Below, in pieces: positions 6,283 to 14,943 of a DNA stretch of 43,946 nt. Both the position numbers and the translations under genes were made by a program. How positions within the stretch are numbered: the first letter of the stretch is position 1; each line of letters starts with the position of its first letter. The DNA lies in the IMG/VR virus record IMGVR_UViG_3300012930_000016, positions 1 through 43,946 of that record. One strand, given 5' to 3'. The notes under the pieces were generated by a model. That model ran no database searches, had not been told where the DNA came from, and worked only from the letters and a program-made list of their open reading frames with translations. This stretch comes from a virus.

Positions 6283-9189
6283 GTGCCGTCGATCGCTGAA
6301 GTGTTCATGGTCATGCGGTTGCGCCCTGACCAGCTGAAGCGCGACGCGGAGGAGGGCCTGAAGAAGGTCGATGCGACTGCTGCCGGGGCGAAGGCGGGCG
6401 CTGAGTTCGGGGAGGCGTTCAAGCGCGGGGCGGATGGCAAGCTGCGGGACAGCAAGGGCCGGTTCATCTCGGATGCGAATGCTGCGGCTGCGGGGGTGCA
6501 GGCGGGGGCGGCGTTCGGTACCGGTTTCAAGCGGGGTGCGGACGGGCGGCTGCGTGACCTGAAGGGCCGGTTCGTCACCGACGCGGAGGCTGCCGCTTCG
6601 GGTGACCGGGCGGGCCGCAGCTACGGGTTCGCGTTCGGGCGCAAGGCGCGGTCGGAGATCGAGAAGCAGCTGAAGGCGATCAGGGGTCCGGGTACCGGAC
6701 TGCTGGGGGTAGGCGGCCGGGGCGGGGCCATCGCGGGTGGTGTGGGGGTGGCGGGCGGGCTGCTGCCCGCAGCGCTGGCTCTGGGTGGCGGGGGCATCCT
6801 CGGGCTGCTGGGCCTGGGCGCTGCGGGGCTGGGCGCTAAGACGCTGATCGGGACTAAGGACACGGGGGCTACGACGGCCTCTGTGGCGGCTGCGCTCGCT
6901 GCTGCTAACCAGCGGACGGTGCTGGCGTTCACGCAGGCGCAGGCACGGGCTACGACCCCGCAGCAGCGCGCGGCAGCACGGGTGACTGAGCAGCAGTCGC
7001 TCCAGCGCAACCAGCTGGTCGCGCAGCAGGCCGGGGCGAAGGTGGGGCCGTCTACGCAGGGTCCGCTGTTCGCGCAGGCTCAGCAGGTGGGGGCGGCGTT
7101 CACGACGGCGCTGCGGGGTGCTGCGCTGTCTCTGGTGCCGGCGCTGACTCAGGCGATGAGCCAGATCATCCCGCTGATCCAGTCGCTGGCGGGGCCGCTC
7201 GGGCAGGTGTTCGGGGCGTCGGGGACGCTGATCGGGCCGCTTGTCACGGGCCTGGGGAAGCTGGCGCAGGACACGCTGCCGTTGCTGGCTCAGGCGTTCA
7301 CGGCGGTCGCGCCGCTGATCAAGCCGATCCTGGGCGGGTTCGACTTGTTCGTGACGGCGATCCTGCCAGCGCTGACCACGCTGCTGAAGGCGGCTTCCCC
7401 GGCGTTCACTGCGCTAGCTGTGGTGCTTGGCGCGCTGGGCAAGGCGGTCGCGGCTATCGTGACCGGGATAGCGCCTGGCCTGTCGGCGTCGTCGGCGCTG
7501 TTCGAGACGCTGGGCAAGGTGATCCTGATCCTGGCCCCGGTCCTCGCGCAGATGGCGGTGATCCTCGCGCAGTCGCTGGCTCCGGCGTTCGCGGCTATCG
7601 CGGTGCTGCTGGTTGCGCTGGCCCCTACGTTCGTGGCGCTGCTGAAGGCGGTCCTGCCGTTCCTGGGCGGGGTGCTGGTGAACTTCGCGAACGGGCTGCT
7701 GGCCATCTCCAAGCTGATCGGGAAGTTCCCCGACTGGCTGAAGCTGGTGGCGCTGGGGTTCATCGCGCTGGGCATCGCGATGCGGCTGGCCGCAGCTGGT
7801 AACCCGTGGGTGCTGCTGATCACGGCGATCATCGTGGCGATCGGGTTCCTGGTGACGCACGTTGATCTGCTGAAGCGGATCTGGGATGTCACGTGGGGGG
7901 CCATCAAGGCAGCCGCCAAGGCCGCGTGGGACTTCATCTGGAACGGGTTCGGGAAGTTCCTGCTGCCGCTGCTGGGGCCGGTGGGGCTGCTGGCGCTGGG
8001 CGTCATCGAGGTGTATAAGCACTGGAACACGATCCTCAACCTGCTGAAGCGGTTCGTGATCCAGGACTTCATCGCACCCGTGGTGAATGCCTTCCTGACC
8101 TTCGTGGGGACGATCATCCACGCGGTGGCGTCGGCGTTCGGGTGGATTCCCGGGCTGGGCGGGAAGCTGCATGACGCCGCTCATGCCTTCGACGTGTTCC
8201 ACGCGCAGGTGAACGCCTCGCTGGCGGCGATCACCAAGAGCGTGAACGTGGACCTGACGACCAGCGGCAAGGGCCAGATCATCATCTCGGGCACGGGCAT
8301 CAACACGCGGACGATCAACACGTCCACGGGGCAGGTGCGGGCGATCGGCGGGCACACGATCCGCGATGGCCTGTTCATCAGTCGTGGTGCCGGTCCCCGG
8401 GTGGATGACTTCCCCGCGCTGCTGGCGAAGGGTGAGCTGGTGGTGCCGGAGCACCTGGTGGCGGCCGGCACGGTTGATCACTTGCGGGGGCACATCCCTG
8501 GGTTCACGGCGGGCGGGCTGGTGGGCGGGCGGATGCGAGTGGCTGGCAACGCGATCGGGACTGCTGACGCGCAGTGGGCTGAGCTGGCGGCGCAGGCGTT
8601 CGCGCTCGCGAGCGTGCAGGCGGCTAAGAAGGCCGCTGCCGCCGCTGCCGCTGCGGTGGCGTCGGGGTTCGTGGGCGGTCCTGCGGCGTCGGGTACCGCT
8701 GCTGCCGCGCAGCGGTTCGCGCAGTCGATCCTGCCGGCCGGGTGGTCGTGGCCGGCGCTGCTGTCGCTGTGGAACCAGGAGTCGGGGTGGAACGCCTGGG
8801 CCGTCAACCCCAGCTCGGGCGCTTACGGCATCCCGCAGTCACTGGGTCACGGGCACCCGTACAACCTGGGTGACTACGCCAACCAGGTCCGGTGGGGCAT
8901 CGCGTACATCGCCGGCCGGTACGGCAGCTCTCAGGCCGCGTGGGGCCATGAGCAGGGCTTCAACTGGTACAAGGACGGCGGGTGGGTCAACGAGCCGGTG
9001 ATTGGCGTGGGGCTGCACTCGGGGCAGGGGTACGGGTTCGCTGAGAACGGGCCGGAGTACATCGGGAAGGGCGGCGGGCGTGACGTGCACATCCACTTTG
9101 ACGGGCTGGTGGTGATCCGCGAGGAGGCCGACATTGACTTGCTGGCGCAGAAGCTGGGGTTCGCCATCGCGGGATCGGGGCTGCTGTGA
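6283..9189 (+). CDS. Tape measure protein with lytic transglycosylase domain
   Basis: A 968-residue protein, the longest in the window, starting at GTG. Residues ~36-107 hold two 36-residue tandem repeats with the core FKRGADG.LRD.KGRF. Hydrophobic, Gly/Ala-rich segments lie at ~140-190 and ~490-530 and may insert into the host membrane. Residues ~805-895 form a transglycosylase-like domain: SWPALLSLWNQESGWN with probable catalytic Glu833, then AYGIPQSLG. The protein sets tail length and probably cuts peptidoglycan during DNA entry. It follows the chaperones and overlaps the next gene by GTGA. Confidence 0.9.
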   Translation: MPSIAEVFMVMRLRPDQLKRDAEEGLKKVDATAAGAKAGAEFGEAFKRGADGKLRDSKGRFISDANAAAAGVQAGAAFGTGFKRGADGRLRDLKGRFVTDAEAAASGDRAGRSYGFAFGRKARSEIEKQLKAIRGPGTGLLGVGGRGGAIAGGVGVAGGLLPAALALGGGGILGLLGLGAAGLGAKTLIGTKDTGATTASVAAALAAANQRTVLAFTQAQARATTPQQRAAARVTEQQSLQRNQLVAQQAGAKVGPSTQGPLFAQAQQVGAAFTTALRGAALSLVPALTQAMSQIIPLIQSLAGPLGQVFGASGTLIGPLVTGLGKLAQDTLPLLAQAFTAVAPLIKPILGGFDLFVTAILPALTTLLKAASPAFTALAVVLGALGKAVAAIVTGIAPGLSASSALFETLGKVILILAPVLAQMAVILAQSLAPAFAAIAVLLVALAPTFVALLKAVLPFLGGVLVNFANGLLAISKLIGKFPDWLKLVALGFIALGIAMRLAAAGNPWVLLITAIIVAIGFLVTHVDLLKRIWDVTWGAIKAAAKAAWDFIWNGFGKFLLPLLGPVGLLALGVIEVYKHWNTILNLLKRFVIQDFIAPVVNAFLTFVGTIIHAVASAFGWIPGLGGKLHDAAHAFDVFHAQVNASLAAITKSVNVDLTTSGKGQIIISGTGINTRTINTSTGQVRAIGGHTIRDGLFISRGAGPRVDDFPALLAKGELVVPEHLVAAGTVDHLRGHIPGFTAGGLVGGRMRVAGNAIGTADAQWAELAAQAFALASVQAAKKAAAAAAAAVASGFVGGPAASGTAAAAQRFAQSILPAGWSWPALLSLWNQESGWNAWAVNPSSGAYGIPQSLGHGHPYNLGDYANQVRWGIAYIAGRYGSSQAAWGHEQGFNWYKDGGWVNEPVIGVGLHSGQGYGFAENGPEYIGKGGGRDVHIHFDGLVVIREEADIDLLAQKLGFAIAGSGLL

Positions 9190-10067
9190 TCACGCAGATC
9201 CTGCTGAATGACGACGCGCGGGGCCTGTCGTCGCTGCTGAAGCCGCGCGGGGACGGCATCGCCTTCCAGGGCCTTGACGTTCAGGGCAGCGTGCGGGAAG
9301 TGACCGACGACACCCCGGAGCAGGACGGCGCGACGGACCTGACGCAGTTCGCGGGTGCTGCTGCGGTCACGCTCACCCTGAAGTTCTACGGGCAGTTCCG
9401 GGCGCTGATGGACGAGATTGACCAGTTCTGCGTGCCGTACGCCCGGCCTTACCTCCAGGTGACCGATGATGAGTGGCCGGGTGACCGTATCCTGCGGCTG
9501 CGGTACAGCACCGCTAACAAGCCGCTGGTGCGGGGTACCGGGTCGAGCAGGACGGCGGCGTACCAGTGGAAGGCGCCGGCTGGGGTGTGGGAGGACGCGG
9601 CGGCGGTGACGTACATGATCCCGGGGGTGACGGGGGCGTCGGGCGGGCTGCACTTCGCTTCCACGACCGGGGTGAGCGTGAACGCCACGACGTTCATCGA
9701 CTTCGGGCCGTCGAGCGTGTCGGCCGACTCGATCGTGACGGTGACGGGGACGATGCGGCCGCCTTGGGTGGCGCGGCTGTACGGGCCGTGCACGGGGCCG
9801 CAGCTGTTTGATGACACGGCGGGCACGGCGCTGGTGTTCACCGATGACCTGGTGCTCGCTGCGGGGGAGTACGTGGAGGTGTCGTCTGCCGCGCGGAGCG
9901 CGAACTTCCTGTCCGCGCCGGACCAGTCGCGGCTGTCCTACCTGGACTGGGATGCGTCCCGCTGGTTTGACCTGGTGCCGGGGGACAATCTGCTGCGGTA
10001 CGCGCCGGACCTGCCGTCGTCTGGGTGCGCGTGCCAGCTGACGTTCACCCCGCGCAGGATGGCCTAG
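9186..10067 (+). CDS. Distal tail protein (Dit-like)
   Basis: A 293-residue protein directly after the tape measure, with GTG in a GTGA overlap. The N-terminal half (DVQGSVREVTDDTPEQDGATD, then VTLTLKFYGQFRALMDEIDQF, then PGDRILRLRYS) is typical of siphovirus distal tail proteins. The C-terminal half (YVEVSSAARSANFL, WFDLVPGDNLLRY) is a jelly-roll-like segment often fused to them. It would form the hub ring at the tail tip. The next gene begins immediately after its stop. Confidence 0.75.
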   Translation: MITQILLNDDARGLSSLLKPRGDGIAFQGLDVQGSVREVTDDTPEQDGATDLTQFAGAAAVTLTLKFYGQFRALMDEIDQFCVPYARPYLQVTDDEWPGDRILRLRYSTANKPLVRGTGSSRTAAYQWKAPAGVWEDAAAVTYMIPGVTGASGGLHFASTTGVSVNATTFIDFGPSSVSADSIVTVTGTMRPPWVARLYGPCTGPQLFDDTAGTALVFTDDLVLAAGEYVEVSSAARSANFLSAPDQSRLSYLDWDASRWFDLVPGDNLLRYAPDLPSSGCACQLTFTPRRMA

Positions 10068-11228
10068 ATGGCGAAGTGGTTCTACGGCCTGGCCACTCCG
10101 GCTACCGGTACCGCGCATGCACCGCAGGTGCCGGGCGGGGTGTTCATGGAGCTGCCGTCCGCGCGGTCCCGGTCGCTGTCGCTGCGCTGTGACCCTGCCG
10201 CCTCCGATGAGGCGGCGTTCACCTTGTCGGGGTCTGCGCCGGAGGGGGCGTTCATCGGGGAGCTGGACACGGACCTGGTGGTGCAGCGCGATGACGAGAC
10301 GCTGTTCCGTGGCCGCATCGGGCCGACCGGCGATTCGCTTGACGCGATCCGCCACGACGCCCAGTTCACCGCGCTGTCCTACCGGGAGCTGCTGCGCAGG
10401 CGGGCGCTGCTGACCGCTGGGACGCTGTCGTTCACGACGGTTGACCAGGCGCTGATCGTGTGGTCGATGATGGACTACACGCAGGGCCTGCCGGGCGGGT
10501 ACCTGGGTATCGGGCGTGGCGCGGGCGCTGCGGGTGGTGGCAGTGACCGGACGGTGACGTACCAGAAGACCGACTACATCTACGACAACATCGTCGCGCT
10601 GGCGCAGATGGACAACGGGTTTGACTGGAACGTGACGTGCGAGGAAGGGCCGGCTGACCTGCGGCTGGACATCTTCCCGGGCGGGCTGCTGGAGGACCAC
10701 GGGGTGATCCTGGAGTGGGGGGATAACCAGGTCGGGAAGGTCACCCGGTCCTTTGACCCCAGCACGTACGCGGACGTGCTGTACCTTACGGGGGCGTCGT
10801 CGGCGGGCCTTACCCCGGTGACGGTGACGAAGGCGGGGATCGCCACGCTCCCCGAGGGACGCTGGGAGTCGGTTGTCTCGACCAGCGAGGTGATCCAGCT
10901 GGCGCTCAACCTGCGCGGCACGTTCCTGGCGAACGACGTGATGCGGCTGCTGGCTACTTACACGGTGGAGCTGAAGCCGGGGGCGTGGAAGGGGCCGGAT
11001 CACATCTGGCCGGGGGACCAGCTGCGGTTCCGGCTGCGGACGACGCGCCTGGACGTGAACCTGCTGTATAAGGTGACGCAGCTGGACATCGCCCTGGGGG
11101 ATGCCGGGGATGAGCGGGTGACGCTTACGCTGGGCAGGCTGCCGCCTAGCCTGAAGCGGATGATCAGGACGGTGCAGCTGAAGGCGGGGCTGAACGGCTG
11201 GCAGCTGGGCGGGCCGCCGATCCGCTAG
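10068..11228 (+). CDS. Tail-associated baseplate protein (Gp37-like)
   Basis: A 386-residue protein. The arrangement DLVVQRDDETLFRGRIGPTGD, FTALSYRELLRRR, then Y.NIVALAQMDNGFDWNV, DVLYLTG, and the late HIWPGDQLRFRLRTTRL with a short basic end fits the Siphovirus ReqiPepy6 Gp37-like family of tail proteins. It sits second after the tape measure, the normal place for the tail-tip hub that contacts the receptor-binding proteins. Start at ATG two bases after the previous stop codon's first base. No peptidase domain is visible. Confidence 0.75.
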   Translation: MAKWFYGLATPATGTAHAPQVPGGVFMELPSARSRSLSLRCDPAASDEAAFTLSGSAPEGAFIGELDTDLVVQRDDETLFRGRIGPTGDSLDAIRHDAQFTALSYRELLRRRALLTAGTLSFTTVDQALIVWSMMDYTQGLPGGYLGIGRGAGAAGGGSDRTVTYQKTDYIYDNIVALAQMDNGFDWNVTCEEGPADLRLDIFPGGLLEDHGVILEWGDNQVGKVTRSFDPSTYADVLYLTGASSAGLTPVTVTKAGIATLPEGRWESVVSTSEVIQLALNLRGTFLANDVMRLLATYTVELKPGAWKGPDHIWPGDQLRFRLRTTRLDVNLLYKVTQLDIALGDAGDERVTLTLGRLPPSLKRMIRTVQLKAGLNGWQLGGPPIR

Positions 11229-11239
11229 GAGGGGTTGCC

Positions 11240-11470
11240 GTGAACCTGGACGTGGGGCTGATCTCGCAGGTGCTGCTGCCTGACGGGTGGCATGTGATCG
11301 CTGCCGCGCCGCAGTCGGTGACGCTGGACTATGACGTGTCGATCACCGACAGCGGCAGCGGTAAGACCGCTACCCCCCGGGGGGGCGCGTGGGTGCGGTT
11401 GCTGTGCGCGGACGCGTCAGTGATCTACTGCCCGGTGGACAACGTGCTGGCCGTGAAACACGTGCCCTAG
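11240..11470 (+). CDS. Small tail-module protein of unknown function
   Basis: A 76-residue protein starting at GTG behind AGGAGGGG. It has a compact all-beta look (VLLPDGWHVI, SVTLDYDVSIT, WVRLLCADASVIYCPVDNVLAV). It is the last gene of the rightward structural block and converges with a leftward gene, the two stops overlapping by four bases. No family recognised. Small beta proteins at the end of tail operons are common in actinophages. Confidence 0.6.
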   Translation: MNLDVGLISQVLLPDGWHVIAAAPQSVTLDYDVSITDSGSGKTATPRGGAWVRLLCADASVIYCPVDNVLAVKHVP

Positions 11471-11823
11471 CCCCAGGGCAGGATGCTGCTGCACGCGCGG
11501 GGCGCGTCGCGCTTGTGGATGGACGCGCGGATCAGCCCTGCGGTCTTCACGTTCCCCGGCGTTGGGTGGGGGCCGAGCGCGATGTCCAGGAAGTTGTCCC
11601 AGTTGGCGGCGTCCCCGGCACGGAACTCGTTCCCGGCGTGGCATGCTCCCTGCTGGGTCTCGTACAGGCCGACGCCTCCGGCTACCAGCGCTGCGGCCAC
11701 GACCGCCAGGGCGATGAGGGCGTACCGGTAGACGCGCAGGGCGCGCTCCAGCCGTCCGACGATCGCCAGGAATGTCGCCTGCATCGGGTCGGTGCCAGGC
11801 GTTTCAGCGCGGTTGCCGGTCAA
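11467..11823 (-). CDS. Single-span membrane protein of unknown function
   Basis: Up to 118 residues from a TTG, or 105 from ATG at 11784. A short basic N-terminus (GRLERALRVYRY) is followed by one clear membrane span (ALIALAVVAAALVAGGVGLY) and an outside domain with two Cys (GACHAGNEFR and PRACS). The pattern suggests an anchored protein with an extracytoplasmic, possibly disulfide-bonded domain. It ends the three-gene leftward unit next to the lysis genes. A role in lysis or envelope disruption is possible but unproven. The TTG start is favoured by GGGGGCGAG upstream. Confidence 0.6.
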   Translation of the reverse strand: MTGNRAETPGTDPMQATFLAIVGRLERALRVYRYALIALAVVAAALVAGGVGLYETQQGACHAGNEFRAGDAANWDNFLDIALGPHPTPGNVKTAGLIRASIHKRDAPRACSSILPWG

Positions 11824-11842
11824 CTACTCGCCCCCACTTAGG

Positions 11843-12280
11843 TCAGCTTCGCACCAGGTCCATGGTGTGTAGCAAGAATACGGCGAACACCCGTTCGTTT
11901 GCGCTGACGGGGAACGGCGGGGGGTGGTCGGGGTCGTCGCTGATGACGAGTTCGAGGATCTGCTTCAGCTCGGCGCGCTCGGCGGGGGTGATGTGGCCGG
12001 GCTTGTCGGGGTCGAGCTTGTCCAGCAGGGCGTCCATGTCTGCCCTTTCCGGCCACGGGTGGTGCAGCAGCTTGATGAGGTCAGCCTGTACCGCAGCCCA
12101 GAATGGTTCCATCTGGGTCTCTACCCGCGAGAGTCGCCGGCCGATGTCATCGAGCTTGACGTGGACCTCCCCCAGCTTGTCACTGTCGCGGTCCTGGCGG
12201 GAGGCACGGTAGGCGAACAGGCCGGTGAGGGTACCTGCTATGCCCCCGCCGACGCCGATGATGTCGAGCCACGCTGGCAT
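11843..12280 (-). CDS. Membrane-anchored coiled-coil protein
   Basis: A 145-residue protein. Residues ~3-24 (WLDIIGVGGGIAGTLTGLFA) form a membrane segment. They are followed by a charged coiled-coil (DKLGEVHVKLDDIGRRLSRVETQ) and a cytoplasmic acidic helical part ending RVFAVFLLHTMDLVRS. It starts in an ATGA overlap with the fibre-like gene. The N-anchor plus coiled-coil resembles phage lysis accessory or XhlA-like proteins. That is an inference, and no signature is complete. Confidence 0.6.
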   Translation of the reverse strand: MPAWLDIIGVGGGIAGTLTGLFAYRASRQDRDSDKLGEVHVKLDDIGRRLSRVETQMEPFWAAVQADLIKLLHHPWPERADMDALLDKLDPDKPGHITPAERAELKQILELVISDDPDHPPPFPVSANERVFAVFLLHTMDLVRS

Positions 12281-13212
12281 CAGCCGATGCGCTCAGCGGT
12301 GATGATGGACCCGGCCTGGAGGACGATCGCCGTGCCGTCTGAGGATCCCCACGAGACAGCCCAGGGCTGCGGTGACCCGGCCGTGGTGATGACGGTGCCG
12401 GTGCCGTGGACGCCGCCGAAGTTCGCGCCTGAGCTGGGGGTGACGGCGGATTCGAACTCGGACCAGCCGTACCCGTAGTTGTTCGCGCCGGGCGCACCGC
12501 CGATGTTGGCGAAGTGCCCCCAGTGCCCTGATGCGCCGGAGGGCCGGTCCCACCCGTACAGGAGGTGGCCGGTGGTCCCGGTCCAGAACAGCCCGTACGT
12601 CACCCGGTAGGTAGCCGACCCGGCGAGCATGAGCGACAGGGTGGGGTCCGTCGTGCGGGTGGTGCTGGTGCGGGACAGGGTGCCGGTGTACCAGGCGCGC
12701 GTCTCTCCCAGCCCGACGCGCATGTCGGTGATGTTGGCGTTGGAGACGTTGGCCTGCCCGGTGGCGATGGACACCTGCGCGAGGGTGAAGGAGGAGTTCG
12801 GCTCTGCTGGGAACCCGGCCCCGGTGTCCTGCACCAGCACGGGGATGAAGTCGTAGGTGGTCCACGCGCCGTTGTTGAGCTTGTCGCGCAGCTGAAGGAC
12901 GACACGGTGCAGGCGGGTACCGGAGCCGGGGGCACCGGGGGTCACCAGGTTGAACGTGGCGTCGTTCCACGCCACGTAGCTGTTCTGCCCGGCCACGTCG
13001 TCCCCGGTGACCACTGCGGTGCCTGCGGCCACGTCAACGGAGAAGTTCGCGCCGGCTCCGCGCTGGGTGACGTTGTACGCGCCTGGGTTGGAGAGCAGGC
13101 ACCCGTCGAAGGGGGACACGACGGAGATGAGCCGGCGGGCCTCCGCTGCGGTGTAGGTGAGGTCGGGGTCGCCGCCGGCTGGCTGCATGAACAGTGGCTT
13201 GTGCAGTGTCAC
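12280..13212 (-). CDS. Minor tail / fibre-like protein on the reverse strand
   Basis: 310 residues from GTG at 13212, which has GGAGGAAG six bases upstream. An open extension upstream lacks such a site. The N-terminal segment (TYTAAEARRLISVVSPFDGCLL) with following RGAGANFSVDVAAGTAVV is the usual start of actinophage tail proteins that carry receptor-binding parts. A Gly/Ser/Thr-rich beta C-terminal half follows (WTGTTGHLLYGWDRPSG, GVHGTGTVITT). Probably a host-contacting tail protein. It is transcribed opposite to the rest of the tail module and starts 79 bases from the endolysin start. Confidence 0.65.
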   Translation of the reverse strand: MTLHKPLFMQPAGGDPDLTYTAAEARRLISVVSPFDGCLLSNPGAYNVTQRGAGANFSVDVAAGTAVVTGDDVAGQNSYVAWNDATFNLVTPGAPGSGTRLHRVVLQLRDKLNNGAWTTYDFIPVLVQDTGAGFPAEPNSSFTLAQVSIATGQANVSNANITDMRVGLGETRAWYTGTLSRTSTTRTTDPTLSLMLAGSATYRVTYGLFWTGTTGHLLYGWDRPSGASGHWGHFANIGGAPGANNYGYGWSEFESAVTPSSGANFGGVHGTGTVITTAGSPQPWAVSWGSSDGTAIVLQAGSIITAERIG

Positions 13213-13291
13213 GGCTTCCTCCAGGGGCAGGGGCGGTGTTCTCTGCCAGAATAGGGCTGAGACCAGCACCGGCCGAGAGGACTACCAGCGC
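13213..13291. promoter_or_regulatory. Divergent intergenic region between fibre-like gene and endolysin
   Basis: This 79-base gap separates divergent genes and must supply leftward and rightward expression unless transcripts enter from elsewhere. On the reverse strand TATTCT matches the TAnnnT -10 form, but no convincing -35 lies 16-18 bases upstream. The endolysin side has GAGAGGACT as ribosome site. No dyad was seen. Confidence 0.3.
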
Positions 13292-14131
13292 ATGACGATC
13301 ACCTACCCGGACATCTCGGGCTACCAGGGGAACATCGACCTTACGGGCGTGCCAGCCGCGTGCGCGAAGGTCACGGAGGGCACGGGCTTCGTCAGCCCGT
13401 GGTATGACGAGCAGAAGGCGATGGCCGCCCGCCACGGCGTGTTCTTCTTCGCCTACCACTTCCTGCACCATGGCGCGGCGGCAGCGCAGGCGGGGTGGTG
13501 CCACGCTCACGCGGCCAAGACCCCGGTGATGGTGGACTTCGAGCCGACCGGGTCCAGTAACCCGAGCGTCGCGGACGCGACGGCGTTCATCGACACGTAC
13601 CGCAAGGACGGCGGGATCAGCAACCTGGTGTACCTGCCGCACTGGTACTGGCTCCAGCTGGGGGCACCGGACCTGAAGCCGCTGCGGGACCGGGGGATGC
13701 ACCTGGTGTCCAGCGCCTACCCGGCGAGCACGTACCAGGGTGATCACGCTTCCGGGTGGAACACCTACGGGGGCATGTCTCCGGCCATCTGGCAGTACAC
13801 CAGCTCGCAGGTGCTCCACGGGCAGCGGGTCGACTTCAACGCCTACCGGGGTACCCTCGCGCAGCTGGAGCAGCTGGTGCTCGGACACGATGGTCCTTCG
13901 GGGCCGGTGATGCCGGTGTCGGTGCTGCTGCTGGGGTCGCAGGGCAGCGACGTGCGGCTGCTCCAGTCGAAGCTGGCTAACTCGGGTATCCGGGGTGTGC
14001 GGGGCATCACGGTCGACGGGGTGTTCGGCCAGCAGACGGACACCGCCGTCCGGAACTTCCAGCTCTACAAGGGGCTGCACGTGGACGGCATCGTCGGCCC
14101 CGCTACGTGGCCTGCCGTCTGGGCACTGTGA
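13292..14131 (+). CDS. Endolysin: GH25 lysozyme with peptidoglycan-binding domain
   Basis: A 279-residue enzyme. Residues ~4-195 form a GH25 muramidase domain: PDISGYQG with Asp7, a KVTEGTGF segment, and VMVDFEP with Asp82 and Glu84, the expected catalytic acids. Residues ~209-279 form a PG_binding_1 domain (GSDVRLLQSKL, DGVFGQQTDTAVRNFQ, DGIVGPATW). It cuts the glycan strands of host peptidoglycan at lysis. No signal peptide is seen, so release depends on the holin next door. Start at ATG behind GAGAGGACT. Confidence 0.92.
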   Translation: MTITYPDISGYQGNIDLTGVPAACAKVTEGTGFVSPWYDEQKAMAARHGVFFFAYHFLHHGAAAAQAGWCHAHAAKTPVMVDFEPTGSSNPSVADATAFIDTYRKDGGISNLVYLPHWYWLQLGAPDLKPLRDRGMHLVSSAYPASTYQGDHASGWNTYGGMSPAIWQYTSSQVLHGQRVDFNAYRGTLAQLEQLVLGHDGPSGPVMPVSVLLLGSQGSDVRLLQSKLANSGIRGVRGITVDGVFGQQTDTAVRNFQLYKGLHVDGIVGPATWPAVWAL

Positions 14132-14142
14132 AGGGAAACGCC

Positions 14143-14532
14143 ATGCTCCGCAAGCTGTACCTCAACCCTGCGGTCACGCTGTACGTGATCAACGCGCTGG
14201 TGGCGATGGCGGTCGCCTGGGGCTGGCACGCTACCCGGGACCAGGTTGGCGCGGTTGACACGATCGTGACCGGTGTGCTGACTATCGTCGCCGTGTTCGC
14301 GGTGCGCCCCGTAGTCCTCCCGACAGCGGCGGCGGCTGCGGTCACGGTCCTGACGGCGTTCGGGGCGTTCCACCTCCACGTCAGCCCCGACGTGCTGAAC
14401 ACGACGGTGGCGGTGGCGTCGATCCTTATCGGGTACCTGCTGCACCTGTCCGGTACACCGACTGTGGCGGCGAGGCAGGGGAAGACCGCGCAGCAGATCA
14501 TGCTCGAAGCCCCGAATCCCGGTACTCAGTAG
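14143..14532 (+). CDS. Holin
   Basis: A 129-residue protein with three or four membrane spans: VTLYVINALVAMAVAWGW, IVTGVLTIVAVFAVRPVVL, AAAAVTVLTAFGAFHL and TTVAVASILIGYLLHL. It ends in a short polar tail (RQGKTAQQIMLEAPNPGTQ). It starts 11 bases after the endolysin stop, behind AAGGGAAA. It would form the membrane lesion that releases the endolysin. An in-frame GTG/ATG upstream lies inside the endolysin and is not used. Confidence 0.8.
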   Translation: MLRKLYLNPAVTLYVINALVAMAVAWGWHATRDQVGAVDTIVTGVLTIVAVFAVRPVVLPTAAAAAVTVLTAFGAFHLHVSPDVLNTTVAVASILIGYLLHLSGTPTVAARQGKTAQQIMLEAPNPGTQ

Positions 14533-14828
14533 CAGGTAGCGCGTAGCGCGCTGAGAGCGACGCAGGCGGGTGCAGGACCGGTACCCACCCGGTAGCGCGC
14601 GGACAGCGGGAACCCCCCGGGATCTTGATCTCCGGGGGGTTCCCTGCGCCTTCCTAAGCTGGGGCGGTTGTCCGCGATCACCTCGGTAGCGGTCACGGCC
14701 AGGTAGAGCCGCTCCACGGTCCCGCGCACCACCCGCGCCAGCCACCGCGCCGGGGCCTCGCCTCGTAGCTCCAGCACCTCTGAGCCTCCCCGGTCCTTGA
14801 CCAGGTAGCGGACACGGCCGGCGTCCAC
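14526..14828 (-). CDS. Hypothetical protein at the end of the leftward block
   Basis: A 100-residue frame from GTG at 14828, four bases after the stop of the Cys-rich peptide gene. The first ~60 residues look folded (VRYLVKDRGGSEVLELRG, ARWLARVVRGTVERLYLAVTATEVI). The rest runs through the 13-bp hairpin and looks like random coil. Possibly the functional part is short and the tail is an unselected extension. No family recognised. Confidence 0.5.
   Translation of the reverse strand: MDAGRVRYLVKDRGGSEVLELRGEAPARWLARVVRGTVERLYLAVTATEVIADNRPSLGRRREPPGDQDPGGFPLSARYRVGTGPAPACVALSALRATCY
14608..14644. terminator. Strong hairpin between convergent transcription units
   Basis: A perfect 13-base-pair stem, GGGAACCCCCCGG at 14608-14620 and CCGGGGGGTTCCC at 14632-14644, with an 11-base loop. 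It lies just after the holin, where rightward and leftward transcripts converge. No U-run follows on either side, so termination may be less efficient or may need other factors. It falls inside the open frame of the last leftward gene. Confidence 0.65.
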
Positions 14829-14832
14829 GGCA

Positions 14833-14943
14833 TCAGTGGGCGGGGCCGTTGAGGCACATGCTGCAATTGCCGTTGCGGCAGCTTTGGCAGCTGCATCCGC
14901 AGCCGCGAAGCAGCTTCACCGCGATCCTCTGGAGTGTGGGCAT
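14833..14943 (-). CDS. 36-residue cysteine-rich microprotein
   Basis: A short gene with its own ribosome site, GTGAGAGGAGG, upstream of the ATG. The product starts MPTLQRIAVKLLRG and then has six Cys packed as CGCSCQSC and CSMC, ending NGPAH. The spacing (C15, C17, C19, C22, C27, C30) suggests binding of a metal such as zinc. The basic, amphipathic N-terminal helix could bind nucleic acid or membrane. It is the first gene after a 98-base gap, so it may head its own transcript. Confidence 0.6.
   Translation of the reverse strand: MPTLQRIAVKLLRGCGCSCQSCRNGNCSMCLNGPAH

Noticed and set aside
8931-11003. 690-residue open frame on the minus strand
   Set aside because: Shadow of the distal tail and baseplate genes, Arg/Pro/Gln-rich without motifs.
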